From contig NC_133536.1 of the NCBI RefSeq assembly GCF_048544455.1, positions 172,070,325 to 172,134,324 on the forward strand: a stretch of 64,000 bases of DNA, given 5' to 3'. A model generated the notes under the pieces. It was not told where the DNA came from, ran no database searches, and saw only the letters and a program-made list of their open reading frames with translations. This DNA is from Silene latifolia (Eukaryota; Streptophyta; Magnoliopsida; Caryophyllales; Caryophyllaceae). This document shows positions 9,145-21,057 of the stretch, in pieces; the first letter of the stretch is position 1, and every line of letters starts with the position of its first letter. The translations under genes were made by a program, and so were the position numbers.

Positions 9145-12100
9145 TGTAGATACCCGTATCCGTCGATATTGGAATTTATAGAGAACCCGACAAACACCCG
9201 ATGATGATAGGACACATGTATTCTTTAGTTGTCATTGTCATTATTTGGAGCTCGTTTTACGAGGTAGAATGGGCGTCGTCGATGAAATATTTTATTAATT
9301 TAAATGATATTTAAATTAATGTTTTTTTAGTGAGTTTATTTTAATTTAAATGATATTTAAATTAATGTTTTCTAGTGAGTTCATTTTATTAATTTAAATG
9401 ATATTTAAATTATGGCTTTTTTTAAAGTGATTTCAATTTAATTTATTTTATTTTGAATTTTATTTTTCCAAGTTTATTTTATTGAAAATAAAATAAATAA
9501 TTGATTTGAAAAATCATTTTATGAGTATTTTTTGATTTGAAAAGTCATTTATTTTAATGGATTATTTGATTTGAAAAATCGATTTGAAAAACGAAGAAAA
9601 CTCGTTTTGAACACTTGTTTTTGAGCTCGATTTTAGCTCGATTTTTGAGCCCGTTTCTTTTACGAGTTGGCACGAATCTCGAGTATGCTAACCCACCTAA
9701 GCCAATGCCCATCCACCCTTGTTCGAACCCCCCATACCACAGACCAAATCCTCGTCCCAAACCCCTCACAAGCAGCCCGCAACCAATGCAGCCCCCTCTG
9801 TTTTGGCAGCCAATTCGCGAGCCCAAACCCGCTCCAAACACTACCAAAACCCGTGCCCATTAACCCTAACCCATACCCTAGTATCCTACCCATATTACCC
9901 AAGCTTAATCACCAAGAAAACCCCTCTCAAACCCTCACAAAAGCTGCTGGACAGCAGCTATGCGTGAGCAGGCCCGACTGCCTCTCCCTCTCTTTTACCC
10001 TACTTTAACTCCTTATAAATACCACCCCTTCACCATACATTCATTCCTCTAAGTTCTCCATACATCCAACCATCACCTACAAGCTTGAAACCTCAGAAAC
10101 AAACCCTAAACATCCTCCAAAAACCCTAAACAAAACCGACACACAAACTGAAACTGTTTGTGTGTCTCCTTCGAAAACCCTTTCGTGCCTCCATCAAACC
10201 TTCATAAAAATTCGAGTTTCTTGTTCCTAATTAACCACATAACATCCATCTACACATTAGACAAAGAATTACGAGCCAAATTGCCCTTGAGAGTACACGA
10301 AATCCCTCGAAAAACAGAGTGTTATACACTCTTTTTTTTGTGATTTATTCTTGTCTGTCCAGTTCTGTTTGTGCTCGTTTTTCGTGCCCAATAACCCAAA
10401 ACGAGCAGGGGTTGCTTTAAGATTCCTGTTCTCCTTTCTTTCTAGTTTTCAAAACATCTTTTAAATCGAATTTTCGTCGTGAAACGAGGGAGATATCACT
10501 GTTTGAAAATCGCTGTCCAGAAAGTTTCCAAAACGCGTGTTTGCTTTATTCTTCGTCGACGACGGCCTCTCGAGATAAAATCTACCATCGATTACGACCC
10601 AAGACGGTGTCAACGATACATGTAGGTTGAGGGTGCATCAAATCCCCTTCTCTTTCCTCTTTTTATTTCGTTTTCTTATGCTTTTTTTATAGTTTGTTTT
10701 TTTGTTTGTTTTCGTTTTGTTTATCGTTTGTTTTAAATTAACTACGAAACTAGTTAGTCCGAGTATGAGTTAAAGTACCACCATGAACACCCGCGTTGAC
10801 TTGAGATGGGAAAAGAAACCGCTCCTTCTGTCGGTCGTACACCCCCATCTCATTTACATATCCTCGTGTTCAAGGTAGGGCATAAATAAAACGAGTTGTC
10901 TAACTTTCGTCGCTTTCGACCCCCCTTATTGTTTCGGCCAAATCGACATACCCTAGGACCCGTTGTATGTTAGTTTAACCTCTGATTGTTAACCTATGAC
11001 GTATTTAGATGACATTAAATTAATTTAATAATCTAATTAGACACGATAGGTGGCTTCGACGTAAGTTATAAAATCAATCGACAATTCTGTAAATAATTGA
11101 ATGCATCTCTCTCTTTCACCTAATTTCTCGCTAGAATAAGAGTGCGTGATTAGCACCTTCTTATTGACACTCGATGAGTTAAATTAATTAGCGAATTTGA
11201 CCTAATTAGACCCTTTAGGCCGTGTAGAATGCACCCTCATGCGACAATCAATCAACATCGTTTTTTACTCGTTTTCTAACTTGTTTCCTATCCCTTTTCG
11301 CAATCATTCAATCTAACCAATGATTCTAACTTAGGAACTAGGTTGACTTTGTCTTGGCCGTTGGTTGGGCCGTGAGTTGGCCGTGTGTCTTGCCTTTCTC
11401 GTTCCGTTTTCCGTTCCTTGTTTATCATTTGTTCTTTGTCGTTTGATAGCTTGTAATTTATCATTTGTTTATCGAGTTGTAATCTTTCGAGTTAGTTTTT
11501 CTTTTATTGAGTCAAAACCTTTTCAAAAAACCTTAGTCTTATTTGGTTAGACGGTTGTTCCCCAATGCTTGTAGGAGCGTAGTAAATCGCATGTTGTTTA
11601 AAGCAACATGGCCCGGTTTATGCTAATGCATGCTTTGGTGCGTAGCCCTATGTCTAATTCGATGAGATTAAGTGAAAGCACGCATTACGAGGAGTGACCC
11701 AAGGCCGTGTGTCATGTAGGCCGTGAGTCACCCCCTTTGTGCACGGTTTTCTAGGCCAAGTGGCCGTGTTTTGTGTCGTTTATGATTCCGTATGTAGCAA
11801 TTGTATTTAGATCGAGTTGTATCTTTAATTTATTGTTGTGTCGGCATGAAATGCCTGGTTTGTAATAGGTAGATCCCAACGGCTCCCCCATTCCCCCTTA
11901 AGCCTTGTTTGCTTTGTTTGTATGTTGTTAGATCAATCAACCCACATGCTAAATTACAACTTTGACAAAGTTAGTTTAGTTGCATCTAAAACGACATAGA
12001 AATTGTTGTCACATGTTAGGGTTTAAAACAATGTTTGCATTTCATACATCGCAGTAGCTATGACCTTGTTTGAAATCCGACACTTGACTTAGTAGAGGCC

Positions 12101-12437
12101 GTTATTGACGGGCGGGGTTGGGTGTCCTTATGGGCTTCCCAACACGTACCCTCACCCCTTACTCAAGATCTATGGTTTGTGGATCCGTCTAAATACCATT
12201 GGATTACGAGAGTCATTCAAATCGAGTGATATAGGGTACAAGTCTTTATCTTTAATCACTCGTAGTCGATTGGCTTTATGCTTTTCGATGAAAGGTGTAA
12301 AGTTGACTTGAACGGTTCCAAGTTCCCAAAAAACTTGGTGGCGACTCTAATTTGTCTTAATTCGATTCGAAAGAACCTCGAGTCGATTATGCCTGGTGTG
12401 GATCCCGCGGACGCAGTTCCCGAGGGCCTTGTCCACA
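9145..12437 (+). repeat. Gypsy1 3' LTR
   Basis: It starts TGTAGATACCCG after the polypurine tract and ends ...TTGTCCACA before the TSD. It is nearly identical to 181-3469. Differences seen include 9743 (a for g), 10330-10340 (a T-run replacing ttcgcgg) and 12393-12418. Confidence 0.95.
10014..10021 (+). promoter_or_regulatory. TATA box of Gypsy1 3' LTR
   Basis: TATAAATA in the same setting as 1050-1057. From the 3' LTR it would drive transcription outward into Copia1 sequence, antisense to Copia1's genes. Confidence 0.6.
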
Positions 12438-12442
12438 CATAG
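12438..12442. repeat. Target site duplication of Gypsy1, right copy (catag)
   Basis: It matches 176-180 exactly and falls in frame within the split envelope-like ORF. Confidence 0.92.
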
Positions 12443-13775
12443 CATCATTCCTAGCTTCCAACCCATGCAAATAAGACAAGACCACGACAAGATCCGAACC
12501 CTTCGAACCCGAAGCCTCACTCTTGTCTTGACCCAAACCCGAGACCAATTCCGCAACCATCTTATTTTGTGCATCCATTTTCTCACAAATACTTGCCATA
12601 AACGATTCCAATTTTTGTTCAACAACCGAGACCACATCCGACGATTTCTCCACCACATTCCCCTTAGCCAAAAACACCAAATCGGGTCCAATTGCACCAA
12701 CCTTCATGAGTTTGAGATGAGTATCACACATCTCAGCCTTGACAATCACACCATAGCTAGAATTCCCAATTACCCCTTTTTATTCCGAAAGCCGAGAGAC
12801 CCACATACCATACGGCAAATCCAAAGTTGTATAAAACTTTTCTTCGGTGACGGAAATACTTGTTTGGATAATTTTATGAAACACAAGGCGAGGAAGACTA
12901 ACTTTAGACCCTTCAAGCCACTTAGACATCAAAACCATCTCATAACTCGACAATTTATCACGACCGCCCCTCCTCGAAACAACCGTGTTCCAAATAAAAT
13001 TGAGAAAGAATTTCAATTTTGGAGTGAACGGCCCCGCAAGCATATTACTTGACCCCGTAGCATCAACATCAAAAGACTTCTTAATTTTAAGCTTTTCTTC
13101 CTCCGTCACATCTCCCCATTCCGCACTCAGATTGATTTCGACCCCATCATCAGGGACCGAAAACAGAGTACAAAAATCGTCAAGGGAGATGTTGACTTCA
13201 GAATCATTAACCACCGCATGCAACACACTATTTCTTACGGAAACGGAAGAATAGAATTGGATTACCTCAATCGGATAAACCGGACCAACAAAAGAACACA
13301 CTTTCTTCCATTCTTGAAAATTCAAGAAATCCTTACAAAATTGTAAAGCTTCGATTTTTGCATACCATTTATCGGAGTAGGAATGACCACCACGAATACC
13401 ATACCGCATAACGTAGTTGACTCGGGTCCTCTCGTCCGTGGTAAGTCGAAGCTTATCAAGCCCCATTGATGTTGCATTCGGCATATACTCTCGGAACATT
13501 GCCCTTTGATGATTTTCTTGAGTAGCTACGACCTCGGTTTCCTCCACCGAACCTTCAAACCCCACGGCTTTCTTCTTCCCCTTATTCAACTTCCGTCTTT
13601 TCCCTTCTAAGTTAGGAACAACCCAGTTATGATCGGGATTGGTTGGTTTTTGGTTAGGTGAGGGTGAGGAAGTTTTGAGAGGGACATAGGTTTTGTTGCA
13701 TGTTGATTTGGAGGACCCGGTCCGAGTTGTGGACCGAGTTAAGGGTGAGTAAAAGCGAGTTGAGGGAGGAGTCAT
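12438..13775 (-). pseudogene. Envelope-like / plant-transposon-protein ORF of Copia1, proximal fragment
   Basis: The ATG is at 13775. A Ser/Thr/Pro-rich N-terminus and a basic stretch (GKRRKLNKGKKK) are followed by a globular part of about 200 residues with a Trp/Phe-rich core (FLNFQEWKKVCSFVGPVYP). It resembles the putative plant transposon protein family (Pfam Transposase_32) often found after pol in SIRE- and Athila-type elements and called envelope-like; the match is from memory of the family, not a search. An in-frame TAA at 12780-12782 follows LSRLSE, after which the same frame continues to 12438, where Gypsy1 was inserted, and resumes at 178. No clear membrane segment is seen. Confidence 0.65.
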
Positions 13776-14249
13776 AATGATGATTGGATTTTGGAGGTTG
13801 TGTGTAGAAAAGTCTAAAAAGAAAATCTTTGGGTGTTGTGTTTTGATTGTGATGGTGGGAGGTGGGTATTTATGGGAGTGATGATTGTATTATGGTAAAA
13901 GAGTCTAAGGGAAATAAGGAAGGTGGAGGTGGCGTGTGGAAGTAGGTAATTTTTTTTTTTTATTTACTTACCAAAAGATAAAACAAGTGGTTAGGGTAGA
14001 TTGTTTATAAGATATGGTAAAAGATATAATTTGGTGGGGAATTTCGGTTAAGGCAATAAATTGGAAGCAATTTGTTACGACTTTTGGTTCGTAATAACAC
14101 TTAAGATATACATGACTAGAAAATGGAATATTCTCATAATATAATATAACATTTGACATAAGTAAACTTGCAACGAAAAATACGGACACAGTCATACAAT
14201 CTCGTCAAATCTAGTCAGTCATATGGAGAATAAAATATTCGTGACAAGT
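13776..14249 (-). other. Copia1 spacer between pol and the envelope-like ORF
   Basis: About 470 bases, AT-rich, with a T-run at 13950-13962 (A-run on the Copia1 strand). There is no ORF of note. It may hold a splice acceptor or promoter for the third ORF, but none can be pointed to with confidence. Confidence 0.55.
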
Positions 14250-17200
14250 TTAGTTGCCACCAATTAAACCAATTTTCAACCGCAAAATCTCAAAACGTTC
14301 TCTAGCCAATGCTTTGGTAAAAATGTCAGCTCATTGTTTTTCTGTACTACAAAATTCCAGTCTTATGTTGCCCTTATCTACATGATCACGAAGAAAATGG
14401 TGTCTAATGTCTATATGCTTAGTTTGTGAGTGTTGTGCTGGGTTTTTAGATATAATTATAGCACTCGTGTTGTCTCACAAGATAGGTATACACCCAACAT
14501 TAACATCGTAATCACATAATTGTTGCTTAAGCCATAGAAGTTGAGAACATACCAGTCCAGCGGCAATGTATTCGGCTTCAGCGGTAGATAATGCAACGGA
14601 ATTTTGCTTCTTTGAACCCCACGTAATAATACAAGGTCCAACAAACGTTGCTATACCGGAAGTACTTTTTCTGTCAAGTGAACATCCTGCAGAATCTGCA
14701 TCTGAATACCCTATGAGATCGAAATTACACTCAAGAGGATACCACAAATATAGTTTAGATGTACCAATCAAATACTTCAATATTCTCTTAACTGCAATCA
14801 TATGCGATTCTGTAGGGCACGATTGGAATCGAGCACATACACATACACTAAACATAATATTCGGACGACTTGCGGTTAAATAAAGATGAGAGCCAATCAT
14901 ACCTCGATAAGTTGTCTCATCAACAGACTTACCGTTTTCATCCAAAGTCAACTTCTTTTCAGTACCCATGGGAGTTGGCTTAGAATTAGAATTTTCCATA
15001 CAGAATTTCTTGATTAGCTCTTTGATGTATTTTTGTTGGTGTATCATAATTCCTTCAGAGGTTTGTTGAATCTAGAGTCCAAGGAAGAACTTGAGTTCTC
15101 CGATCATGCTAATCTCGAATTCTGATGTCATTAATTCTGAAAAATACTTACATAAACGATCATTAGTTGAACCAAAAATAATATAATCAACGTAAATTTG
15201 TACAACTAATAAATCGGAATCCTCAGTTTTCGACAGATCCTCTTTTAAAACCACTTTCAAGAAGATATTTTGACAATCTGTCGTACCATGACCTCGGAGC
15301 TTGTTTCAAACCATATAAAGCTTTATCTAATTTAAAAACGTGGTTTTGAAACTTGCTATCAAGAAATCCTGGAGGTTGTTCGACGAAAACCTCCTCATTC
15401 AAATAACCGTTAAGAAATGCTGTCTTAACGTCCATTTGATACAGTTTAATTCCTTTATGAGCAGCAAATGCTATTAATAATCTAATAGCCTCAAGTCTGG
15501 CTACAGGAGCGAAGGTTTCATCATAGTCAATTCCTTCTTGTTGATTATACCCTTGTACAACCAATCTTGCTGTATTTCGTACAATGACTCCTGTATCGTC
15601 CAGCTTGTTTCTAAAAACACATCTTGTACCGATAACCGTTCGATCTTTAGGTCTTGGAACCAAATGCCAAACTTTGTTCCGTTCAAATTGTTGAAGCTCT
15701 TCTTGCATGGCAACAATCCAATCTGGTTCAGCAAGTGCTTCTTTGATATTTGTTGGCTCAATAGTTGAAAGAAAGGAGTAGAAAAAGCAAAAGTTGTTAA
15801 GTCTTTTGCGAGTTCGAACACCTTCATTCAGACTTCCTAGGATGGTTTCCATTGGATGGGAATCCTTATATTTCCATTTCTTGGAGACTGGAGGCACATC
15901 TTCATCTGAACTGGTTTCGACATCTTCGAATGATTGGGGTTTAACCTTGTTTCCCCTAAATCCAAGCCTGGGGTTATAACAGAATCTGTTATGACATTAG
16001 ACTTAGTTCGTTGATTTTGAGTTGAAGTTATAGCTTCATCAGTTATAACTTTATCCTCCAACTACTTGGATTGAGAAGAGGTTTAAATATCATCAACTAA
16101 ACTCTCAGTTCTCTTTCCTTTATCATTCGAAGGGCTTCCTTGTTCATCATTTGTGCCTTCAATTTCTCTTTCTTCTTCATCCAATTCTGGAAGATCATCC
16201 CTGGACAGTCGAAAATCCAGTTTGTTCAAATCTTCTTCCTCATCCTGTTCAGCTTTGTCAAACAAGTTATTTTCATCAAAGACAACATGAACACTTTCTT
16301 CGATGCATAAGGTTCTATTATTAAAAACCTTATATGCTTTACTATGATTAGAATAACCGACAAACACAGCTTCGTCACTTCTGGGATCGAATTTGCTTAA
16401 TCTATTTTTGTCATTATTATGGACAAAACATTTACTCCTGAAGCAACGTAGATGCGCTATGTTTTATTTTCGTCCTCTAAGAAGCTCATAAGGAGTATTT
16501 TTGAGAATGGGTCTAATCAAAGCTCGATTATGAACATAGCATGCAGTACTAATAGCTTCAGCCCAAAAGTTTTGAGGTAGTCCACTACATAGTAACATAG
16601 TGCGTGTCATATCCTCCAATGTTCTATTCATACGTTCAACAACACCGTTTTGTTGTGGGGTTCGTGGTGCCGAGAAGTTATGCCTAACACCATTCTCCCT
16701 ACAATATTCTATAAAAGCTTGGTTATCAAATTCGGTGCCATGATCTGTACGAATGGAAATTAACTTGGATTTATACTTATTTTGGGCAAGCTTCATTAGA
16801 ACTGCAAATTCTTCGAAAGTTTCATCTTTTGAATTTAGAAAAATTGGCCAAACATATCTAGAATAATCATCAACTAGAACAAAGACATACCTGGATCCTC
16901 CTCTACTTCTTACCTTCATTGGGCCACAAAGATCCTTGTGTATAAGTTCTAGTGGTTCGTTGGTACTTACCATTCTTTTGGGTTTGAATGATGATCTCAC
17001 GTGCTTGCAACGAGCACAGGATTCACATAAGGTTTCTTGATCGATTTTGATTGATGGAAGTCCTTCAACCAAATCCCATTTCTTTAGCTTATTCAATTTT
17101 GTTGAATTTATGTGAGCAAATCTTTTGTGCCAAAGGCACGGATCATCTGTTGTTACTTTCATGCACGTAAATGAGTTAGTAGGAATATTATTTAAATCAA

Positions 17201-17560
17201 TCATATAAACATTCCTTCTACGATGTCCTTCAAGCACAACACTACTTGTTCCTTCAATTATTATACGACAGGAATCTGAATGAAAAACAACTTTATTTCC
17301 TTGTCACATAATTGAGAAATACTCAGTAAATTGTGCTTGAGGCCACTAACCAGATAAACGTCACTATTAGCATGAGAAGAAGATATTCCAACTTTACCAA
17401 CACCGATAATTTTACCCTTGTTGTTATCGCAAAATGTGACTTTGCCTCCGTCGAAGGGCTCAAGTGAAAGAAATAAATTTACATCTCCAGTCATGTGTCT
17501 TGAACATCCGCTACCAAGATACCATAGGTTACTTTCTTTCACCACAACCTGCAAAGTGTT
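14250..17560 (-). pseudogene. pol: Copia1 pol (protease, integrase, RT, RNase H), decayed
   Basis: Pol processes the polyprotein, copies RNA to DNA and inserts it. In order: protease at about 17550-17270, where the usual WYLDSGCSRHMTG reads WYLGSGCSRHMTG, losing the catalytic Asp; pre-integrase HHCC region (HKRFAHI...CESCARCKH) and integrase core 17237-16464 with RTDHGTEFDN and PQQNGVVER; a tether segment 16367-15900; RVT_2 domain 15897-15072 with [11 protein letters not shown], but YVDY in place of YVDD; RNase H 15047-14250 with YSDADSAG and ALSTAEAEYIA. At least two in-frame TGAs lie in RNase H (near 14475 and 14330). Several frame changes separate the domains. It ends ...GLIGGN then TAA at 14250. 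Confidence 0.9.
15976..16051. other. Two GTTATA-type inverted repeats in the Copia1 tether region
   Basis: ATAACAG-aat-CTGTTAT (15976-15992) and AAGTTATA...TATAACTT (16025-16032, 16044-16051). They belong to the palindrome family seen in Copia1's gag and LTR. Confidence 0.7.
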
Positions 17561-17939
17561 TAAGACAGTTTTTAGGTACCCAAGCTAAGTGGGGTCCTTT
17601 AACGTTAGTCACTCTAAAGACCATATCCTTCCTAACCCAAACCCTTTTAATAACTTTACATTTTGGAGGTGAATGGTTTTGTTTAGGAACCGTCTTGTGT
17701 TGAGTTCTGGGTTCCTTATGTCGTGGTCTTTCAGGTTGTTTTGAGGGAGCTTTGGTTTTGAAGGGCTCTTTAGGTTTAGGTGTTTGTTATGATTTAGTAG
17801 CCTTCTTGAAATCAAAGCGCATATCATAGAACCAACGATGATCATTGTTGCGTTCTTCACTTGTACCTGGTTCTGATGGGGTACAATCATTATCCTCAAG
17901 AACAGTGTCAGATGTTTTAGCAAAGTCGATTCCTTTTTC

Positions 17940-19962
17940 TTAAATCCCGATCATATTTGACACAATTTTCTTTGATATGTCCAGTATGACCACAGTAATT
18001 GCAAATCAAATATTCTGGTAAATTTGTGTATTTTCTCCTTCTGAAATCTCGTTCGGAAGGATTTGATTTTCATTTAGAGTGATCTCTACGACCATAGCAC
18101 TCATGCCCTAATCCCATTTTCATGTTATTATCTGATTGCTCAGTTAGAAAATTTAGAACACGTGTGCTACCTTCCCATTTTTCATGAACCTTCCTAGCAT
18201 GCAAGAGTAATTCTTTTAAAGATTGTATCTCTTCGTTGCATTTGGAATGGTCTGACTCTATGATCTTGGGAGGATGAGTTTCTTCATAATTGTCACGAAA
18301 TTTTTGGAATCTATCATTAAGAACTCGCACCATCTCAGCATGCGTTCTTTTAGCATTTGATAGAACAGTTTTAGATTCTTTTAATTGCTGAGTTAGAGAT
18401 TCAATTTCCATCTTCTGATCTGAGATCACGGCTTCTCTAGCCGTAGCCTTAGTTTCAAGAAGCTCTTTGACTTTCCTCAATTCCAATGTTATAGCTTCAC
18501 CAGCTGTAACTTTGGCTTGAAGATGCTTAATGTTGAGTTTCAGGTCTGAGGTTATAGCTTCATTAGCTATAACTTTAGACTCAAGAATCTTCTTCTCAGC
18601 ATTTGTCGTATCTGAAGTTGTAGCCATATTAGCTGTAACTTTAGATTTGAGCGTTTTGGCCTTTCCTTTAAGGAGATGCTTCTCTTCAGCAATATCAAGA
18701 ATTTGTTCTTTCAAGTATTTCAATTCCAATTCTTGTTCGTGACACTTATCAAGAGATTGCTCAAAATATTCAATTAAAGCATTCCTAAGTAGTTTCTTAA
18801 CACCCTTTTTATGTTCAAGATAGCTTACCTCTTCTTCTTCTTCTGAATCGGAATCTCCTAGAAAGCAGCAGTAGGAGTCCACGCTATCTTTATCACTGTC
18901 TGAAAGGAGGTCAAGACTGACGTTGCTTAAACATAGGTTAGCAACTTGTTCTTCTTCTGATGTTTCGTCGTCCTCAGTGTCGAGATCTCCCCAGCATGAT
19001 GCCATCATCACCTGTTTGAATTCCTTCTTAGTTTTCTCACGTTTTGCTTTGTCTTTAATTTTCTCCCATGTGGGACAATCCTTAATCATGTGACTGGATT
19101 CTCCGCACTTGAAGCAACCTCTATTTGCAAACGTATTTTTAGAATCAGAAGTTTTCTTATTGTAAGACTTGTTGTTATTGTTGTTGAACGATTTTGCTTG
19201 CTTATTTCTGAAAATACGTTTATTAAATCGTTTAGAAAACAAGACCGTCTCATCCTCAATTTCAACGTCTTCTTCTTCCTTAGCAGAAGCTTGTAGAGCC
19301 ATGCTCTTATTGTTATTGGCCTCGGCCTCATCGTCATCCAGGACGAGTTCATGAGCCATGAGAGCACCAATAAGTTCTGCGTAAGGGAGGGAAGTGAGAT
19401 CTCTGACTTCATCCATGACTGTGACCTTGGGACGCCATTTCTTGGTTAAACTCCTAAGTACGTTTCTAGCAATATCCTCGGAGTTAAAGGTTTTCCCAAG
19501 ATTTTTAAGTTCATTGACTATAGTAGAGAATTGTGCTGACATGCTATCAAGTGATTCATTCTTTTCCATTCTGAAAAGTTCATATTTTTGAATCAACAAG
19601 TCAATACGATATTTTCTAACAGCCAACGTTCCTTCATAGGCCAACTCAAGAACATCCCATATTTCCTTGGCCGAAGTGCAAGAAGAAAAACGATCGAATT
19701 CAGTTGATTTCATGCCGTTTTGTTACAGGCTTATCGCCTTCGAGTTTTTCTCAGCCTTCTTGTAATCAGCCTCAATATAGTCTTCTTCCTTTTTCTCATA
19801 GGTAGTGCCTTCCGAAGATGCGACCAAAATTTTATGTGGTCCGTTCTTTATAATCGTCCAGCACTCCTAATCATGTCCTTTTATGTAATGCGTCATCATG
19901 TTTTTCCAAAGTCCATAATTCTTCCCATCAAAGACGGGACACTTAAGATACTTGGAATCCAT
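17940..19962 (-). pseudogene. gag: Copia1 gag with coiled coil and two zinc knuckles
   Basis: Capsid/nucleocapsid protein. The ATG at 19962 (MDSKYLKCPVFDGKNYGLWK) starts a UBN2-type copia gag: LAYEGTLAVRKYRIDLLIQK, then YELFRMEKNESLDSMSAQF. A first CCHC knuckle (CFKCGESSHMIKDC) lies near 19110-19070. Next come an acidic segment and a long coiled coil (about 18800-18200) with 21-residue repeats, then a second knuckle (CNYCGHTGHIKENC) at 18003-17962. In-frame stops occur near 19870 (after HYIKGHD), 19716 and 18070, all in one frame, so the protein is broken by point mutation rather than by indels. Long gag with a coiled coil supports the SIRE-like call. Confidence 0.88.
18408..18645 (-). repeat. 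63/66-bp tandem repeats in gag, each with a palindrome
   Basis: Four units have palindrome centres near 18436, 18499, 18562 and 18628. The best copy is GTTATAGCT-tcatt-AGCTATAAC (18551-18573). In protein they give 21-residue units of the type KVTANEAITSD, three heptads each. Confidence 0.85.
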
Positions 19963-20056
19963 TTCACACGTATAAGGCAGCGGAAATAAAATAAAATAAA
20001 AAGATAAAAAGATAGGCGGATCTAGCCTCTTTGCGGTTAGGCAATCAATAGCACGA

Positions 20057-20069
20057 GGCTCTGGTACCA
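20057..20069 (-). other. Primer binding site, tRNA-iMet type (Copia1)
   Basis: The complement reads TGGTACCAGAGCC, one base off the standard TGGTATCAGAGCC, two bases inside the LTR end. Confidence 0.8.
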
Positions 20070-20183
20070 ATTGAAGAGTTTATCAAACCCGAAATACACG
20101 AGAGAAGGGGAGGGGGGGTGAATTAAGTATTTAAAATTTATGCCTACTTTTTATTTTATATCAATATAATTAATTACTAAAAG

Positions 20184-21057
20184 GGAGGGAATGGCTGGAC
20201 TATACACCATCTACTAGTTAAGAAAGACTCTAGTGCACTGGATAACTGTTAAGAAAGACTCTATATGGGTGAAGTGGGTGCAAAAGAATTATCTAAAAGG
20301 GAGGGAATGGCTGGACTATACACCATCTACTAGTTCTAGTTGGGTTTGGAGAAGGATATGCAAGGTAAAGGAGGAAATGCTCCCTGGTTATACTTCTGGT
20401 AAATGGAATGCTCAGTCAGAGTACTCTCCTAGTGACTGTTATGAATGGCTAAAAGGCAGAAACCTAAAGGTTACTTGGTATAAGTGTCTCTGGAATGATC
20501 ATGTGATACCAAAGCATCAGTTCATAGGCTGGTTAGTTGCACATGGAGCTTTGAGAACAAGAGACAAGCTGATTGGGTATGGTTTGGATATTGATGACAG
20601 GTGTTTGCTTTGTGAACAGGAGACTGAATGCATTGATCATATACTGTGTGAATGCATTTACAGTAGAAGAGTCATGCAGACTATCAGTCAGAAAATGCAG
20701 ATCAATTTCCCAGTGAATGATATGATTGTATGGTGTACTCAGAGGACAGGTACGAATTTGCAAAAAGGAATACAAGCAGCTCTGATGTGGGGCGTGATCT
20801 ATCATGTATGGCAGCAGAGGAATTAAAGCAACATGGAAGGGGTCCTTCTAAAGCCTGAGAGGATAGCAGACCAAGTTATTGAAGAAGTAAAAGCTAGAGT
20901 GCGAGGAAGGGATTACAAGGTTTTAACAAAAACGGATTTAGACTGGCTAAGGCAGAAAGATTTGTATGTGTTAGATGATTATTTGATGCTTGCTCAACAT
21001 TTGTAACCTTGTTTTATATCATAATATATATCTCACATTTTACCAAATAAAAAAAAA
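20184..21057 (+). mobile_element. 5'-truncated L1-type LINE fragment
   Basis: It ends in a poly(A) run (21048-21059) and is flanked by near-identical 12-mers AATTACTAAAAG (20172-20183) and AATTACTTAAAG (21058-21069), its likely target duplication. The first ~43 bases (20177-20219) recur at 20293-20335, a short duplication at the truncated 5' end. It lies in the Copia1 LTR. Confidence 0.8.
20233..21005 (+). pseudogene. LINE ORF2 C-terminus (zf-RVT domain)
   Basis: Only the tail of an L1 ORF2 remains. The zf-RVT zinc-binding region is clear: WNDHVIPKHQFIGWLVAHGAL, then CLLCEQETECIDHILCECIYSRRV with the expected Cys/His spacing, then a Trp-rich region (MWGVIYHVWQQRN). A TAA at 20824-20826 interrupts it; the same frame runs on for about 60 codons (DYLMLAQHL) to 21005. 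RT and endonuclease parts are missing through 5' truncation. It matches the tail of the full-length L1 at 42301-47136 in kind, not in sequence. Confidence 0.85.

Larger units (their letters stand above)
181..12437 (+). mobile_element. Gypsy1: young non-autonomous Tat/Retand-like Ty3-gypsy retrotransposon
   Basis: It is complete: 5' LTR, tRNA-Arg primer binding site, a broken gag, about 3 kb of repeat-rich noncoding DNA, polypurine tract, 3' LTR and a perfect 5-bp TSD. The Arg primer site, the gag zinc-knuckle form (CAFHQGKGHDTERC) and the long repeat-rich 3' region fit the Tat/Ogre/Retand group. There is no protease, RT, RNase H or integrase, so it needs proteins in trans. The two 3.3-kb LTRs differ by roughly a dozen changes seen by eye, implying recent insertion. 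Confidence 0.93.

Noticed and set aside
12396..13052. 218-codon plus-strand ORF
   Set aside because: It is antisense to the envelope-like ORF and starts inside LTR sequence; composition is that of a shadow frame.
20057..20069. tRNA gene remnants at primer binding sites
   Set aside because: Only 13-18 bases match tRNA 3' ends, as expected for primer sites; no cloverleaf is present.
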